Shown: positions 18,412-28,157, counted from the first letter of the stretch. The stretch: DNA of 64,000 bases from an uncultured Paracoccaceae bacterium (GCA_947492825.1 CANLNT010000002.1:194501-258500), one strand, 5' to 3'. The notes: a model not told the origin generated them from the sequence alone. Numbers and translations: made by a program.

Positions 18412-19530
18412 TCACACGCGCATTGGCATGACGACATAGACGGCGCTGGTGTCGTTGCCCTCACGCATGAGCGTCGGATCGCCGGAAGAATTGAACATGA
18501 ACACTGCGTTTTCGCGATCAACCTGACTTGCAATTTCAAGAAGATATTTTGCGTTAAAGCCGATTTCCAACCGTTCATCACCGTAAGCGACGGCCAGTTC
18601 TTCTTCTGCCGCGCCGCTATCGGGCGCATTGACGGACAAAACCAACTTGTCTTCGTCCAATTGCAGTTTCACCGCGCGGGATCGTTCAGAGCTGACGGTG
18701 GCGACACGGTCAACAGCCTTGGCGAACTCTGACGCGTCCACTTCCAATTTGCGCGTGTTTCCGGCTGGAATGACGCGCGTATAGTCGGGAAACGTCCCGT
18801 CGATCACCTTGGAGGTCAAGGTGATGTCGGGCGTTGCAAACCGCACTTTGGTTTCGGACACCGACACCGCGATCTGCATATCGTCATCGTCCAGCAATTT
18901 GCGCAACTCGCCCACGGTCTTGCGCGGCACGATCACACCGGCCATATCAGCCGCCCCCGAAGGCAGATCGGCATCAATGCGCGCCAGCCGGTGACCATCC
19001 GTTGCTACACAGCGCAAAACCTTGCCGCCTTCGCCGTCTGCGATATGCATGTAGACGCCGTTCAGGTAGTACCGGGTCTCTTCGGTCGAAATTGCAAATT
19101 TCGACTTATCGAACAAGCGGCGCAACACAGGTGCTGCGGCCGAGAAATTGGCGCTGTATTCTGACGAGGCCATGACCGGGAAATCTTCTTTCGGCAGCGT
19201 CGCCAGCGAAAAGTTCGAGCGGCCAGCCTCGATTGTCAAACGGCCTGTGTTGCTGTCTTCGGTCAGGGTCACAAGCGCGCCATCGGGCAGCTTGCGAACA
19301 ATTTCGTTGAGCGTGACAGCGGACACGGTTGTGGCGCCTGCGCGTTCCACTTTAGCGGGCGCGCGATCTACCACCTCGATATCCAGATCGGTTGCGCGGA
19401 ACTGGACGCTGTCGCCTTCAGCCTCGATTAACACATTGGCCAGGATCGGAATCGTGTTGCGCCGCTCAACGACAGATTGGGCCTGTGCCACGGCCTTAAG
19501 CAGGCTGGCGCGTTCGATGCTGAGTTTCAT
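18412..19530 (-). CDS. dnaN: DNA polymerase III beta subunit (sliding clamp)
   Basis: 372 residues, the usual clamp length with three repeated domains. The protein encircles DNA and tethers polymerase III and other factors. The start MKLSIERASLLKAV at 19530 matches family N-termini; an in-frame upstream ATG at 19605 would add 25 basic residues and is rejected. The N-terminal domain includes SVVERRNTIPILANVLI and the C-terminus ends VVMPMRV, the conserved clamp end. It is located between dnaA and recF on the same strand. Confidence 0.97.
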   Translation of the reverse strand: MKLSIERASLLKAVAQAQSVVERRNTIPILANVLIEAEGDSVQFRATDLDIEVVDRAPAKVERAGATTVSAVTLNEIVRKLPDGALVTLTEDSNTGRLTIEAGRSNFSLATLPKEDFPVMASSEYSANFSAAAPVLRRLFDKSKFAISTEETRYYLNGVYMHIADGEGGKVLRCVATDGHRLARIDADLPSGAADMAGVIVPRKTVGELRKLLDDDDMQIAVSVSETKVRFATPDITLTSKVIDGTFPDYTRVIPAGNTRKLEVDASEFAKAVDRVATVSSERSRAVKLQLDEDKLVLSVNAPDSGAAEEELAVAYGDERLEIGFNAKYLLEIASQVDRENAVFMFNSSGDPTLMREGNDTSAVYVVMPMRV

Positions 19531-19550
19531 GTCCCTTGCCCTTTTTCTCT

Positions 19551-19639
19551 TTTGCGGACGCAAACGTCGGGAGGGAGAAACTAACCGTTTCTCCGCCCCG
19601 CTCAAGCTTTTTCATGAATGACTGTCACTGAGTGTGACA
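19551..19639. promoter_or_regulatory. dnaA-dnaN intergenic dyads
   Basis: Three inverted repeats fill this short spacer: TTTGCG/CGCAAA (19551-19564), GGAGAAAC/GTTTCTCC with a 5-base loop (19574-19594), and TGTCAC/GTGACA with a 5-base spacer (19623-19639). The middle one is a credible RNA hairpin; the third looks more like a protein-binding dyad. Whether they terminate dnaA transcripts or regulate dnaN is not known. Confidence 0.45.
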
Positions 19640-19659
19640 AGACCGTCAAGCGCGCGCCG

Positions 19660-21012
19660 CTATTCTTCGAGCGCACGACGCAAGAGTTCCAGATCATCGG
19701 CGATCTGGCTGTCTGTTGCGGCCAGTTCCTCGATCCGTTTTACACCGTGCATGACAGTGGTGTGGTCGCGCTTGCCAAAGCGGCGGCCGATGTCGGGCAA
19801 GGATCGGCTGGTCATGGTTTTGCACAGATACATCGCCACCTGACGCGGCCGCGCATAGGCGCGCAGACGTTTCGGTCCAATGAGGTCAGACAGGCGGATG
19901 TTATAGTGCTCAGACACCTTGCGCTGGATTTCCTCGACCGTCACCTTGCGGTCATTGGCTTTCAGGACGTCAGAAAGGCAATCCTGCGTAAGTTCGAGCG
20001 TAATCTCGCGGTCCACAAGGCTGGCAAAGGCAAACAGCCGGACCAGCGCGCCTTCCAGAACACGCACGTTGCTGGTGATGCGATGGGCGAGGAATTCAAG
20101 CACACCGGGCGCGATGGCTTGATTTGGATAGCTGGCAGCCTGAATCTCGGCTTTGGACTGCAACACGCCAAGGCGCAATTCATAGTCCGTCGGGTGCAGG
20201 TCCACGACCAGACCACACTGCATGCGGCTGCGAATGCGGTCTTCCATTTCTTTCATATCACCCGGTGCGCGGTCGCCAGACAGGATGATCTGTTTGCGTG
20301 CCTCGATCAGAGCGTTGAAGGTGTGAAAGAACTCTTCTTGCGTGCTGTCCTTGCCCGCCATGAATTGCACATCATCAACCATCAGCACATCGACAGTGCG
20401 CAACTGCGCCTTGAATTCCATCATCTTGCGGTCACGCAAAGCGGTGATGAAACGGTACATGAATTGTTCCGCAGAGAGGTACAGGACCTTCAGGTCGGGA
20501 CGCGCGCGGGCCAATTCATTGGCGATGGCATGCATCAGGTGGGTCTTACCCAGACCAACGCCGCCGTAAAGAAACAGCGGGTTGAACGTCACCTCGCCGC
20601 CCTCGGCCACGCGGCGCGCCGCAGCGTGGGCCAGCTCGTTCGGTTTGCCGACGACAAAACTGTCGAAAGTATAACGCGGGTCGATTGCGGACCCCATGTC
20701 ATTGCCCAACATGGCCTTGGCAGGTTTGGCAAGCTGTGCCGTTGTGTCGGCAGCAGGGGCTGCGCGTTTCCCGGCGGGAACCGAAAATTTCAGCCGCTGC
20801 ACATCCTGACCGGCCTTGTTGAGTTGATACAGAATCTGGTCACCAAAATTCTGGTTGACGTAGTTGCCGATAAAACCTGTCGGGACTTCAAAAGTTGCCA
20901 CCTGCCCATTCAGATCTTTGAGTTCCAGCGGAGCAATCCAGCTTGTGAAACTATTGCCACTCATCCCGTCTTTCAGCTCTTGCTGAACCTGTCCCCACAC
21001 ACCTGTCGTCAT
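19660..21012 (-). CDS. dnaA: Chromosomal replication initiator DnaA
   Basis: 450 residues. DnaA binds origin boxes as an ATP form and opens DNA for DnaB loading. Domain I is at the N-terminus (SGNSFTSWIAPLE), Walker A GGVGLGKT is at 150-157, Walker B follows in VLMVDDVQFMAGK, and the box-binding signature DHTTVMHGVKRIEEL lies near the C-terminus. ATG 21012 (MTTGVWGQVQQEL) is chosen; the open frame extends to 21093 without family support. It is upstream of dnaN, recF and gyrB on the minus strand. Confidence 0.97.
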   Translation of the reverse strand: MTTGVWGQVQQELKDGMSGNSFTSWIAPLELKDLNGQVATFEVPTGFIGNYVNQNFGDQILYQLNKAGQDVQRLKFSVPAGKRAAPAADTTAQLAKPAKAMLGNDMGSAIDPRYTFDSFVVGKPNELAHAAARRVAEGGEVTFNPLFLYGGVGLGKTHLMHAIANELARARPDLKVLYLSAEQFMYRFITALRDRKMMEFKAQLRTVDVLMVDDVQFMAGKDSTQEEFFHTFNALIEARKQIILSGDRAPGDMKEMEDRIRSRMQCGLVVDLHPTDYELRLGVLQSKAEIQAASYPNQAIAPGVLEFLAHRITSNVRVLEGALVRLFAFASLVDREITLELTQDCLSDVLKANDRKVTVEEIQRKVSEHYNIRLSDLIGPKRLRAYARPRQVAMYLCKTMTSRSLPDIGRRFGKRDHTTVMHGVKRIEELAATDSQIADDLELLRRALEE

Positions 21013-21599
21013 TTTGCCCTGTTCCAAACCAAATCCCTGCCTGACAGCCCAAACTGCCACGTCCACACCACTCCGCAGACAATACGGTACCATGCGCCCA
21101 ACACAGGGCTGGGCGGCCGGACCGCCACCACTTCAAAGGCCCCGACCGCTGGACCCCTTGCCAAAAGGGCCGCGTAGGTCGCGACAAGCGGGGTTGAGAG
21201 ATACGGTAAGTGGGACAAAACCCCACTTGTCGCAGACACAAGGATTGCTTGGCTCCGCCAAACAGCGGATACGCCAATCACCCTTGCAAGACTATCAACG
21301 TCGCTATCCCAATGGCGTCTGTCGTATGTGCAACACCGCACAAATGGACGCTCTTATCGACGCTGAACCCTCATGTCCCCCCCGGAACGATGTGAATCGC
21401 ATGAGCAACGTAGCAAGGGGTTTGGGGCCGCTTCAACCGAACAACGCGCTTGACTCGGAACTATCTGAATTCGAATCTGTGACCCCTTTGAATCGACGGG
21501 AAAAGTTTCCGCGCCCGGGTCAAAAACGCAAAAGACGCGCCCGATGGGCGCGCCTCTGAAAGTCTCAATTCACCGTCCGGACGGACGATATTGCGGCAT
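21013..21599. other. dnaA-rpsT intergenic region with nested inverted repeats
   Basis: 587 bases without a gene. GCGACAAGCGGGG (21181-21193) pairs, with one mismatch, with CCCCACTTGTCGC (21221-21233). Inside it AAGTGGG (21208-21214) can instead pair with CCCACTT (21222-21228), so the two hairpins exclude each other. The dnaA promoter must lie here and the rpsT terminator is at the right end. I found no TTATCCACA-like DnaA box, so calling it oriC is not justified from sequence alone. Confidence 0.6.
21521..21554 (-). terminator. Intrinsic terminator of rpsT
   Basis: On the minus strand GGCGCGCCC, an ATC loop and GGGCGCGTC form a GC-rich stem (21534-21554, one mismatch) followed by TTTTGCGTTTTT, the classical T-rich tail. 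It lies 46 bases past the rpsT stop. Confidence 0.85.
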
Positions 21600-21863
21600 T
21601 TAGCCCACAGCTTTCACGCGTGCAGCAAGGCGCGACATTTTGCGCGCTGCGGTGTTCTTGTGCATCACGCCCTTGGTGACGCCACGCATCAATTCGGGTT
21701 GTGCTGCTTTCAGTGCTTCTTGCGCGGCTTTGGCGTCGCCGGATGCAATCGCCTCTTCCACTTGACGCAGGTGCGTGCGGATCCGCGAGCGGCGCATTTT
21801 ATTGACAGCAAAGCGCGCGGCATTCTGGCGGGCGCGTTTCTTGGACTGAGCGGTGTTTGCCAT
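21600..21863 (-). CDS. rpsT: 30S ribosomal protein S20
   Basis: 87 residues, lysine- and arginine-rich and helical, beginning [22 protein letters not shown] and containing the S20 motif MRSRIRTH in the form [19 protein letters not shown]20 binds 16S rRNA early in small-subunit assembly. The gene is monocistronic, with a clear intrinsic terminator downstream. It separates dnaA from the catabolic operon that begins on the other strand, an arrangement common in Rhodobacterales. Confidence 0.97.
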   Translation of the reverse strand: MANTAQSKKRARQNAARFAVNKMRRSRIRTHLRQVEEAIASGDAKAAQEALKAAQPELMRGVTKGVMHKNTAARKMSRLAARVKAVG

Positions 21864-22086
21864 GTTCGTGTCTTTCGTTCGGGTTCATCAATAACAGTCA
21901 TATGCGCCTGACGGCCCCACCGGGTTTTCTGACCGGCCGAATCTGCCAAAGCGGGCATCACGCGCATGTTCAGCGCGGCGTATAGTCAAAACCCTTGGCA
22001 GAGGAAAGCCCTATTTGCAGATGGGGGATAGACGCAGCGCAGCACCGCGGTCTAGCGTCAGCAAGGCATGGCGATGGGAGGTCCGT

Positions 22087-23103
22087 TTGCAACATTTCCG
22101 CAACCCGCACCGTGGTGCATCCGATCTGCTGTCTGGGGTGCCGCAGCCTTCGACCGATGCGGCAGCAGTCGCCACGCGGTTGGCGCACTGCCCGACCCAC
22201 GCCGAGACTCCCCTCGTCAAAGTCGCTGGGTTGGCCGATGTGGCGACCCTGTGGATCAAAGACGAACGGGGACGCATGGGGTTGGGCAGCTTCAAGGCGC
22301 TGGGTGCTGCTTATGTCATCGCACGCGATGCAGAGGACGGCGCTGCGAAAGGACGCACCTATGTCACGGCAAGCGCGGGTAACCACGGGATGTCCGTGGC
22401 GGCAGGGGCGCGCGTCTTTGCCGCAAATTCGGTGGTCTACATTGCGCAGACCGTGCCAGATGTGTTCGCGAAACGTCTGCAGGCCGAAGGCGCGCGCGTG
22501 GTTCGCGCCGGGGCGAACTATGCCGAAAGCATGGCTGCAGCAGCGGCAGCGGCAAATCAGAACGGCTGGACCCTGCTGTCGGATTCGTCCTGGGCCGGGT
22601 ACACGACCATCCCGCATCGGTTGATGGAAGGTTATGTGCAAATGGCGGCAGAGGCGGTGGCGCAGGTCGATGCCGTGCCAACGCATATCTTTTTGCAAGC
22701 TGGGGTCGGTGGATTGGCAGGCGCGGTCGCCGCTTATGCCCGCAAGATCTGGGGCGATGCGCCGCGCATTGTCGTGGTGGAACCCGAGGCCGCACCGGCC
22801 CTGATGGAAAGCGCGCGCGCAGGCCGCGCCGTGGTCACATCCGGGCCTGACAGCAACATGGGACGGCTTGATTGCAAGGAACCTTCGCTTATTGCGCTGA
22901 ACGGTTTGGCGCGGGATGCCGATGATTTTGTGACCATCAGTGATGCAGCGGCAGAGGCCGCGATGCCCGTGCTCGCGCAGGCCGGGCTGGCCACAACGCC
23001 ATCTGGCGGCGCCGGGATTGTCGCGGTGATGGAAGCGGGGGCAGCGTTGGGGTTATCGCCCGACGCGCGAGTATTATGCATCTTAAGTGAAGAGCCTGCG
23101 TGA
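22087..23103 (+). CDS. Diaminopropionate ammonia-lyase-like PLP enzyme
   Basis: 338 residues of fold-type II PLP enzymes. GLGSFKALGAAYVIA contains the PLP lysine, TASAGNHGMSVA is the substrate-binding loop, and AGVGGLAGAVAAY binds the phosphate; DSSWAGYTTIPHRLMEGY matches diaminopropionate ammonia-lyase (DpaL/YgeX), which splits 2,3-diaminopropionate to pyruvate and ammonia. A TTG start at 22087 with GGGAGG five bases upstream is preferred to an ATG at 22015 that adds an unlikely arginine-rich leader. It is shorter than E. coli DpaL. The stop overlaps the M24 gene. Confidence 0.8.
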   Translation: MQHFRNPHRGASDLLSGVPQPSTDAAAVATRLAHCPTHAETPLVKVAGLADVATLWIKDERGRMGLGSFKALGAAYVIARDAEDGAAKGRTYVTASAGNHGMSVAAGARVFAANSVVYIAQTVPDVFAKRLQAEGARVVRAGANYAESMAAAAAAANQNGWTLLSDSSWAGYTTIPHRLMEGYVQMAAEAVAQVDAVPTHIFLQAGVGGLAGAVAAYARKIWGDAPRIVVVEPEAAPALMESARAGRAVVTSGPDSNMGRLDCKEPSLIALNGLARDADDFVTISDAAAEAAMPVLAQAGLATTPSGGAGIVAVMEAGAALGLSPDARVLCILSEEPA

Positions 23104-24236
23104 TGAACGGGTTGGACCGGGAAGAGTTCGTTGACCGGACCCGCCGCGCGCAAAACGCAATGGCCGAGCGCGGCTTTGCGGGTCTGCTGCTGACGACGGA
23201 ACCGGATGTCCGCTACTTCACCGGGTTCCTGACGCGGTTTTGGGAAAGCCCGACCCGTCCGTGGTTTGTGATTGTGCCCGCAGCAGGTGATCCGGTCGCG
23301 GTGATCCCTGCTATTGGTGCGGCACTGATGGCGCGCGGCTGGATTGATGACATTCGGACGTGGCGCGCGCCGGACCTTGAGAATGATGGTGTCAGCCTGT
23401 TGATCGCCACTTTGCAAGAACTTTGTCCCGGTCCCATAGCCGTACCAATGGGGCATGAAACGCATCTGCGGATGCCGATTGCGGATTTTGAGAAGCTGCG
23501 CGGAACCTGTGAAATCGTCGCAGACGCGGGGCTGATGCGTGGACTGCGGTTGATCAAGACCGAGGCCGAGATCGACTTGATCCGTTCGGCCTGCCAAGTG
23601 GCAAATCGCGCTTTTGATCGGGTGCCAGAGATTGCGCGCGCAGGTGTCAGCCTTGCAGAGGTTTTTCGGCACTTCCAAATCTTGTGCCTACAGGAAGGCG
23701 CAGATTGGGTTCCTTATCTGGCGGGTGGCGCGGGGCCGGACGGGTATGACGATGTGATCTCTCCCGCGACAGAAGCTCCGTTGCGTGCAGGGGATGTCCT
23801 GATGTTGGATACCGGTCTCGTCCGGCAGGGTTATTTCTGTGATTTTGATCGGAATTTTAGCGTCGGTCCCACCAGTGAACTGGCCGCAGGTGCCCACAGC
23901 AAGCTGATCGACGCGACAGCCGCCGCGATGGACATCGCCCGACCTGGCATCACCACCGCCGATCTGTTTCATGCGATGGACAAGGAGCTGACTGGCGGGG
24001 CAGGCGGATCGGACGCGGGCCGATTTGGACATGGGCTGGGGATGCAACTGACCGAAGCGCCCTCGCTCATCCCAGGCGATCACACCGTGCTGCAGCCGGG
24101 CATGGTGCTGACGCTGGAACCGGGCATTGCGACGCGCGACGGGCGGATGCTTGTGCATGAAGAGAATATCGTGATCCGGGATGCACAGGCCGAATACCTG
24201 TCACGCCCCGCCGAACGCAAGATGACAGAGCTTTGA
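23103..24236 (+). CDS. M24-family metallohydrolase (Xaa-Pro peptidase/ectoine hydrolase-like)
   Basis: 377 residues with an N-terminal creatinase domain and a C-terminal pita-bread domain. All five dinuclear-metal ligands are visible: two aspartates in MLDTGLVRQGYFCDFDRN, histidine in FGHGLGMQLTEAPS, and glutamates in LEPGI and HEENIVI. Relatives hydrolyse Xaa-Pro peptides, creatine, ectoine (DoeA/EutD) or cleave DMSP (DddP). Its operon partners favour a small non-peptide amino-acid-like substrate. The ATG overlaps the previous stop as TGATG; an adjacent GTG at 23100 is possible. Confidence 0.85.
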   Translation: MNGLDREEFVDRTRRAQNAMAERGFAGLLLTTEPDVRYFTGFLTRFWESPTRPWFVIVPAAGDPVAVIPAIGAALMARGWIDDIRTWRAPDLENDGVSLLIATLQELCPGPIAVPMGHETHLRMPIADFEKLRGTCEIVADAGLMRGLRLIKTEAEIDLIRSACQVANRAFDRVPEIARAGVSLAEVFRHFQILCLQEGADWVPYLAGGAGPDGYDDVISPATEAPLRAGDVLMLDTGLVRQGYFCDFDRNFSVGPTSELAAGAHSKLIDATAAAMDIARPGITTADLFHAMDKELTGGAGGSDAGRFGHGLGMQLTEAPSLIPGDHTVLQPGMVLTLEPGIATRDGRMLVHEENIVIRDAQAEYLSRPAERKMTEL

Positions 24237-24976
24237 GTGTGTTTCCCTATGGCACCGCTGACCGGTTGGGTCATCGCGCCACTTTGGGGCTGATCGTCCT
24301 GCAAGCGGATGAAACGATCGAACATGATTTCCGCCGCATGCTACCGGTGAACGGCGTCACACTTTATGCCTCTCGCATTCCGTCAGCCGGCGATGTGACC
24401 GGCGACACGCTGGCGCAGATGCGGGATGATTTGCCCGGCGCTGCCGCGCTTTTGCCGCGCGGGCTGAACTTTGATGCGGTGGGCTACGGCTGCACCTCTG
24501 GGACGTCAGTTATTGGTGCAATGGCCATTGCGGATCTGGTGCGCAGCGGCGTCAACACGCAAGAGGTGACAGAGCCGGTCACAGCCCTGATCGCTGCTTG
24601 CTCAGCGTTGAACCTGCGCAGGCTCGCGTTTCTGTCGCCCTACATCGCGGAGGTCAGTGCTGTCATGCGCAATACCTTGGCCGATCACGGCGTCGCATCC
24701 CCCGTTTTCGGCAGCTTTGATGAGGCAGTCGAGGCACGCGTGGCCCGGATCGACGGCGCATCGGTTATCGCGGCGGCAACCGCACTCGCCGCAGAGGGCG
24801 GGGTTGATGGGCTGTTCCTATCCTGCACCAACCTGCGGACGCTGGACGTGATCGCACCCATCGAAGAGGAAACCGGCCTGCCCGTTTTATCCAGCAATCA
24901 GGTCCTGGCATGGCACATGGCGCGCTTGACGGGTGTGTCACTTGCCCCGGATTTCGGCGCGCTGACCCGCCTTTAA
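24233..24976 (+). CDS. Asp/Glu racemase superfamily protein (maleate isomerase/EutA-like)
   Basis: 247 residues. Two catalytic cysteines are in the expected places, [12 protein letters not shown] and [12 protein letters not shown], as in maleate cis-trans isomerase, arylmalonate decarboxylase and the ectoine-utilisation protein EutA. The first in-frame start is TTG at 24233, overlapping the M24 stop; GTG at 24239 is an alternative. Third gene of the dpaL-like operon. It converges on the enoyl-CoA hydratase gene with the two stop codons sharing TTAA. Confidence 0.83.
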   Translation: MSVFPYGTADRLGHRATLGLIVLQADETIEHDFRRMLPVNGVTLYASRIPSAGDVTGDTLAQMRDDLPGAAALLPRGLNFDAVGYGCTSGTSVIGAMAIADLVRSGVNTQEVTEPVTALIAACSALNLRRLAFLSPYIAEVSAVMRNTLADHGVASPVFGSFDEAVEARVARIDGASVIAAATALAAEGGVDGLFLSCTNLRTLDVIAPIEEETGLPVLSSNQVLAWHMARLTGVSLAPDFGALTRL

Positions 24977-25749
24977 CGGTCGCGCACCTGCGCCTCACGC
25001 TTTTCGTTAAAGGCCGCCATGCCTTCTTTCTGGTCCTCGGTCGCAAAAAGCGACTGGAACAGGCGACGTTCGTAATTCACGCCTTCAGCCAAAGTCGTTT
25101 CATAGGCTCGGTTCACGGCATCCTTGGCCGCCATCGCAGCGATGAGTGACTTTTCCGCGATCTTGTCGGCGGCGCCGCGCGCCTCTTCAATCAGCTTTTT
25201 GGCAGGCACCACGCGGCTAACAAGCCCCGAAGACAACGCCTCTTCCGCGCCCATAAAGCGCCCGGTCAGATGCATGTCCATCGACTTTGACTTGCCGACA
25301 AAGCGGGTCAGACGTTGGGTGCCGCCGATGCCTGCAATCACGCCAAGGTTGATCTCTGGCTGGCCAAACTTTGCGGTGTCAGCGGCGATGATAAAGTCGC
25401 ACATCATGGCCAATTCGCAGCCGCCGCCCAGCGCATAGCCCGCAACGGCGGCGATGATCGGCTTGCGGATGTTGTTAAACCGCTCCGCCTCGGCCTGAAA
25501 AAACGCCTTGGTATACATATCGACAAAGCTTTTCTCGGCCATCTCTGTGATGTCAGCCCCGGCGGCAAAAGCCTTGTCCGATCCAGTGATCACGATGCAG
25601 CGGACCTTGTCGCTTGCGTCGGCTTCGTCCAGTGCCGCGCACAGCTCTGTCAGCAGTTGCTGGTTCAGCGCATTGCGCGCGTCGGGGCGGTTGAGGCGAA
25701 TAAGTGCCACGTAATCAGTAACGTCAACAACGATCGTCTCATAGGCCAT
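24973..25749 (-). CDS. Enoyl-CoA hydratase
   Basis: 258 residues of the crotonase family. The oxyanion-hole segments are KAFAAGADI and [16 protein letters not shown], and the two catalytic glutamates are in GGCELAM and [14 protein letters not shown], the arrangement of a true hydratase adding water to trans-2-enoyl-CoA in beta-oxidation. Length is standard. The gene precedes nothing on its own strand after 24973 and follows mutM with 61 bases between. Chain-length preference cannot be judged. Confidence 0.93.
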   Translation of the reverse strand: MAYETIVVDVTDYVALIRLNRPDARNALNQQLLTELCAALDEADASDKVRCIVITGSDKAFAAGADITEMAEKSFVDMYTKAFFQAEAERFNNIRKPIIAAVAGYALGGGCELAMMCDFIIAADTAKFGQPEINLGVIAGIGGTQRLTRFVGKSKSMDMHLTGRFMGAEEALSSGLVSRVVPAKKLIEEARGAADKIAEKSLIAAMAAKDAVNRAYETTLAEGVNYERRLFQSLFATEDQKEGMAAFNEKREAQVRDR

Positions 25750-25810
25750 CTGGCTCTCCCTTGCCGCTGGTCAGGTTCTTGGGTTCGCAAATCTTTTACA
25801 GGCAATCAAG

Positions 25811-26662
25811 CTATCTTTGGCATTGCGGACAGAAGAAGGATGAGCGTCCGGATTGGACGATTCGCTTGATTCGAGCTTTGCATTCGGGGGTCTGGCAATG
25901 TTCACCTTCGCGGTCGTAGACCTGAAAGCCGTGCTGAAAATAGCCCAATTCACCATCGGCCTGACGGTAATCGCGCAGGGATGAACCGCCTGCTGCAATC
26001 GCCTCTGACAAGACATCGCGGATTATCGGAACCATCGCCGCAACACGGGCCGCAGCGATGCGCCCGGCCTTGCGTGCAGGATGGATGCCGGCGCGGTAAA
26101 GCACTTCGCAAACATAGATATTTCCCAATCCCGCGATGATCCTTTGATCCAGAAGTGCCGTCTTGATCGGGGTGTTCCGATCCTTCAATCGCTCTGTCAG
26201 ATAGTCCGCATTCAGGGCATTCCCCAATGGTTCCGGCCCCAGCGAGCGCAGCAACCAATGATCATCCTGCGTGGCAGTCGGCAATAGGTCCATCGCACCG
26301 AAACGACGCGCATCGTTAAAGGTGATCCGCGCGCCCTGCCCCATGTGAAACACAACATGATCATGCTTTGCTGGCGCAGGGTGCGGAAGGTGAAAATCAC
26401 CGATCTGATGACCCGAAATCAGCATCCGGCCCGACATGCCAAGGTGAATCAGCAAGGTTTCATCGGAGTTCAGATCGGCCAGAATGTACTTGGACCGGCG
26501 GCGCAGTTGCAAAACCTTGGCCCCGGTCAGACGGTCGGCCATGCGGTCGGGGAACGGCCAGCGCAGATCAGGTCGATTGACGTCCGCACGCGCGATCACC
26601 TGCCCTTCCATCACGGGGACCAGTCCGGCGCGGACCGTTTCAACCTCTGGCAGTTCGGGCAT
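25811..26662 (-). CDS. mutM: Formamidopyrimidine-DNA glycosylase
   Basis: 283 residues. Removes 8-oxoguanine and ring-opened purines and nicks the site by beta/delta elimination. The mature N-terminus [13 protein letters not shown] supplies catalytic Pro1 and Glu2 after removal of Met; a lysine in the RRRSKYIL strand and the C-terminal zinc finger [10 protein letters not shown]...FFCPQCQR, with CxxxxC and CxxC pairs, complete the enzyme. The start codon abuts the stop of the membrane-protein gene (TGA directly followed by ATG on the minus strand), implying translational coupling. Confidence 0.97.
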   Translation of the reverse strand: MPELPEVETVRAGLVPVMEGQVIARADVNRPDLRWPFPDRMADRLTGAKVLQLRRRSKYILADLNSDETLLIHLGMSGRMLISGHQIGDFHLPHPAPAKHDHVVFHMGQGARITFNDARRFGAMDLLPTATQDDHWLLRSLGPEPLGNALNADYLTERLKDRNTPIKTALLDQRIIAGLGNIYVCEVLYRAGIHPARKAGRIAAARVAAMVPIIRDVLSEAIAAGGSSLRDYRQADGELGYFQHGFQVYDREGEHCQTPECKARIKRIVQSGRSSFFCPQCQR

Positions 26663-27361
26663 TCAGTGCCTGTCGTGAAAGTGCATTTGCGCCCGTGCAT
26701 AGCTGAGGAAGTCGCCGATACCCACTAGGTATTTCAGTGTCTCGACTTTTTGGCCCGAAAAGGTGTGGAAATAGTAGAAGTAATGCCCGTTGTCAGTGAT
26801 GTACGACAGATCCTTCCAACGCACTTCTTTTCGGCGGCGGGCAAAGCCAGAGGTGACAAAACCTTCGGTGCTGTAGCGCAGTTCGTAGATGTTCGTGGTC
26901 AAGATGCCGTAGCCCAACACAAGGCCCAGTACTGGCCAGACATAGGGCGAATCCGGAACCAGATCGCCGCGCCCGATATAGACAATGTAGATAAGCAGCG
27001 CAGAAAAGACGATGCTGAGCATCCGGACGCCCCAGGTTGGGCGCAATACCAACGAACCCGCGGTGGATTGCGGGACCGCGTCACGCCCCAGACCCGCAAC
27101 AAAGCCCACATCCAGGGGCAAGGTGCCCAGACCCGCGTTTGCGAGGCCCGTCATCTGAACTGGTCGCCCCTCACTATCTTTTTGTGCCGCCGCGCTACGT
27201 ACCTTTCGGCCAAGCAGGTAGGCCAGCACATATGGGCCAAAGGTCATCAGGATCAGCCCGGAAATCGCAGCAAGACCAACAATTGCGGCGACGATGATCG
27301 AAAGCAGCAGCACGATGCTTATCTCCTGTGGCGTAATGACAATTTGTGTCTTTGCGCGCAT
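26663..27361 (-). CDS. Membrane protein of unknown function
   Basis: 232 residues, not recognised. Hydrophobic segments are near residues 12-48 ([19 protein letters not shown], then [16 protein letters not shown]), 110-128 and 140-157, and a soluble C-terminal part reads [29 protein letters not shown], resembling a PH-like or YdbT/YcxB-like membrane-associated domain. It lies between ubiE (divergent, 42 bases apart) and mutM (directly abutting). Co-translation with mutM hints at neither a shared pathway nor a function that I can name. Confidence 0.75.
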   Translation of the reverse strand: MRAKTQIVITPQEISIVLLLSIIVAAIVGLAAISGLILMTFGPYVLAYLLGRKVRSAAAQKDSEGRPVQMTGLANAGLGTLPLDVGFVAGLGRDAVPQSTAGSLVLRPTWGVRMLSIVFSALLIYIVYIGRGDLVPDSPYVWPVLGLVLGYGILTTNIYELRYSTEGFVTSGFARRRKEVRWKDLSYITDNGHYFYYFHTFSGQKVETLKYLVGIGDFLSYARAQMHFHDRH

Positions 27362-27403
27362 GGGTATAACCCCTTTGCGACGCGACTAAGGCGATGGAAT
27401 GAC

Positions 27404-28156
27404 ATGACCGACCACAGCCCAAAAACAACGCATTTCGGTAATGAAACAGTCCCCGAAGGTGACAAGGCAGGCCGTGTGCAGGGGGTCTTTTCCTCTGTTG
27501 CCAGCAAGTATGACATCATGAATGACGTGATGTCGGTGGGCATTCACCGCATCTGGAAAGACGCAATGATGGATTGGCTTGCCCCACGTCCCGGTCAGCA
27601 GTTGCTGGATGTGGCGGGCGGCACCGGTGATATCTCTTTTAGGTTTCTCAAGCGCGCGGGTCACGGACATGCAACCGTGTTGGACCTGACCGAACCGATG
27701 CTGATCGAAGGGCGCAAACGGGCCGAGGCCGCCAGCGTGGCCGACAGTCTGGATTGGGTTGTGGGCGATGCCATGGCGCTGCCTTTTGCCGACAACAGCT
27801 TTGACGTCTACACCATCAGCTTTGGTATCCGGAATGTGACCCGCCCGCAGGAGGCATTGAACGAAGCCTATCGCGTTCTGCGCCCGGGCGGGCGTTTGAT
27901 GGTGCTGGAGTTCAGCCAATTGCCCAATCCAGCGATGCAGGCCGCTTATGACGCCTATTCATTCAACGTGATCCCACGCATGGGCCAGATGATTGCGGGT
28001 GATCGGGACAGCTATCAGTATCTTGTTGAATCCATTCGAAAGTTTCCGGACCAAGACACGTTTCTGGGCATGATCAACGCGGCGGGTTTCAGCAACACAA
28101 AGTACCGCAACATGACGATGGGCGTGGCCTGCCTGCATTCAGGTTGGAAACTCTGA
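27404..28156 (+). CDS. ubiE: Demethylmenaquinone/2-methoxy-6-polyprenyl-1,4-benzoquinol C-methyltransferase
   Basis: 250 residues. Performs the SAM-dependent C-methylation in ubiquinone (and menaquinone) synthesis. UbiE motifs are [16 protein letters not shown], the SAM loop [15 protein letters not shown], and [15 protein letters not shown]; the protein ends [10 protein letters not shown] as in family members. ATG 27404 begins [12 protein letters not shown]; the open frame extends far upstream to 26750 but overlaps the divergent membrane gene. It is immediately followed by ubiB, two bases later, in the usual alphaproteobacterial order. Confidence 0.97.
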   Translation: MTDHSPKTTHFGNETVPEGDKAGRVQGVFSSVASKYDIMNDVMSVGIHRIWKDAMMDWLAPRPGQQLLDVAGGTGDISFRFLKRAGHGHATVLDLTEPMLIEGRKRAEAASVADSLDWVVGDAMALPFADNSFDVYTISFGIRNVTRPQEALNEAYRVLRPGGRLMVLEFSQLPNPAMQAAYDAYSFNVIPRMGQMIAGDRDSYQYLVESIRKFPDQDTFLGMINAAGFSNTKYRNMTMGVACLHSGWKL

Positions 28157-28157
28157 T

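Noticed and set aside
19618-21177. 519-codon plus-strand open frame
   Set aside because: It is the antisense of dnaA and carries no family motif; high GC content produces such shadow frames.
21013-21599. oriC
   Set aside because: Position beside dnaA is suggestive, but no DnaA box or clear AT-rich unwinding element was found and alphaproteobacterial origins often lie away from dnaA.
23100-24236. M24 protein as the DMSP lyase DddP
   Set aside because: DddP is longer (about 440 residues), and the operon partners point to amino-acid-type catabolism; all five M24 ligands alone do not show DMSP cleavage.
26750-27403. 218-codon upstream extension of ubiE
   Set aside because: It covers the divergent membrane-protein gene in antisense and UbiE homologues start at the 27404 ATG.
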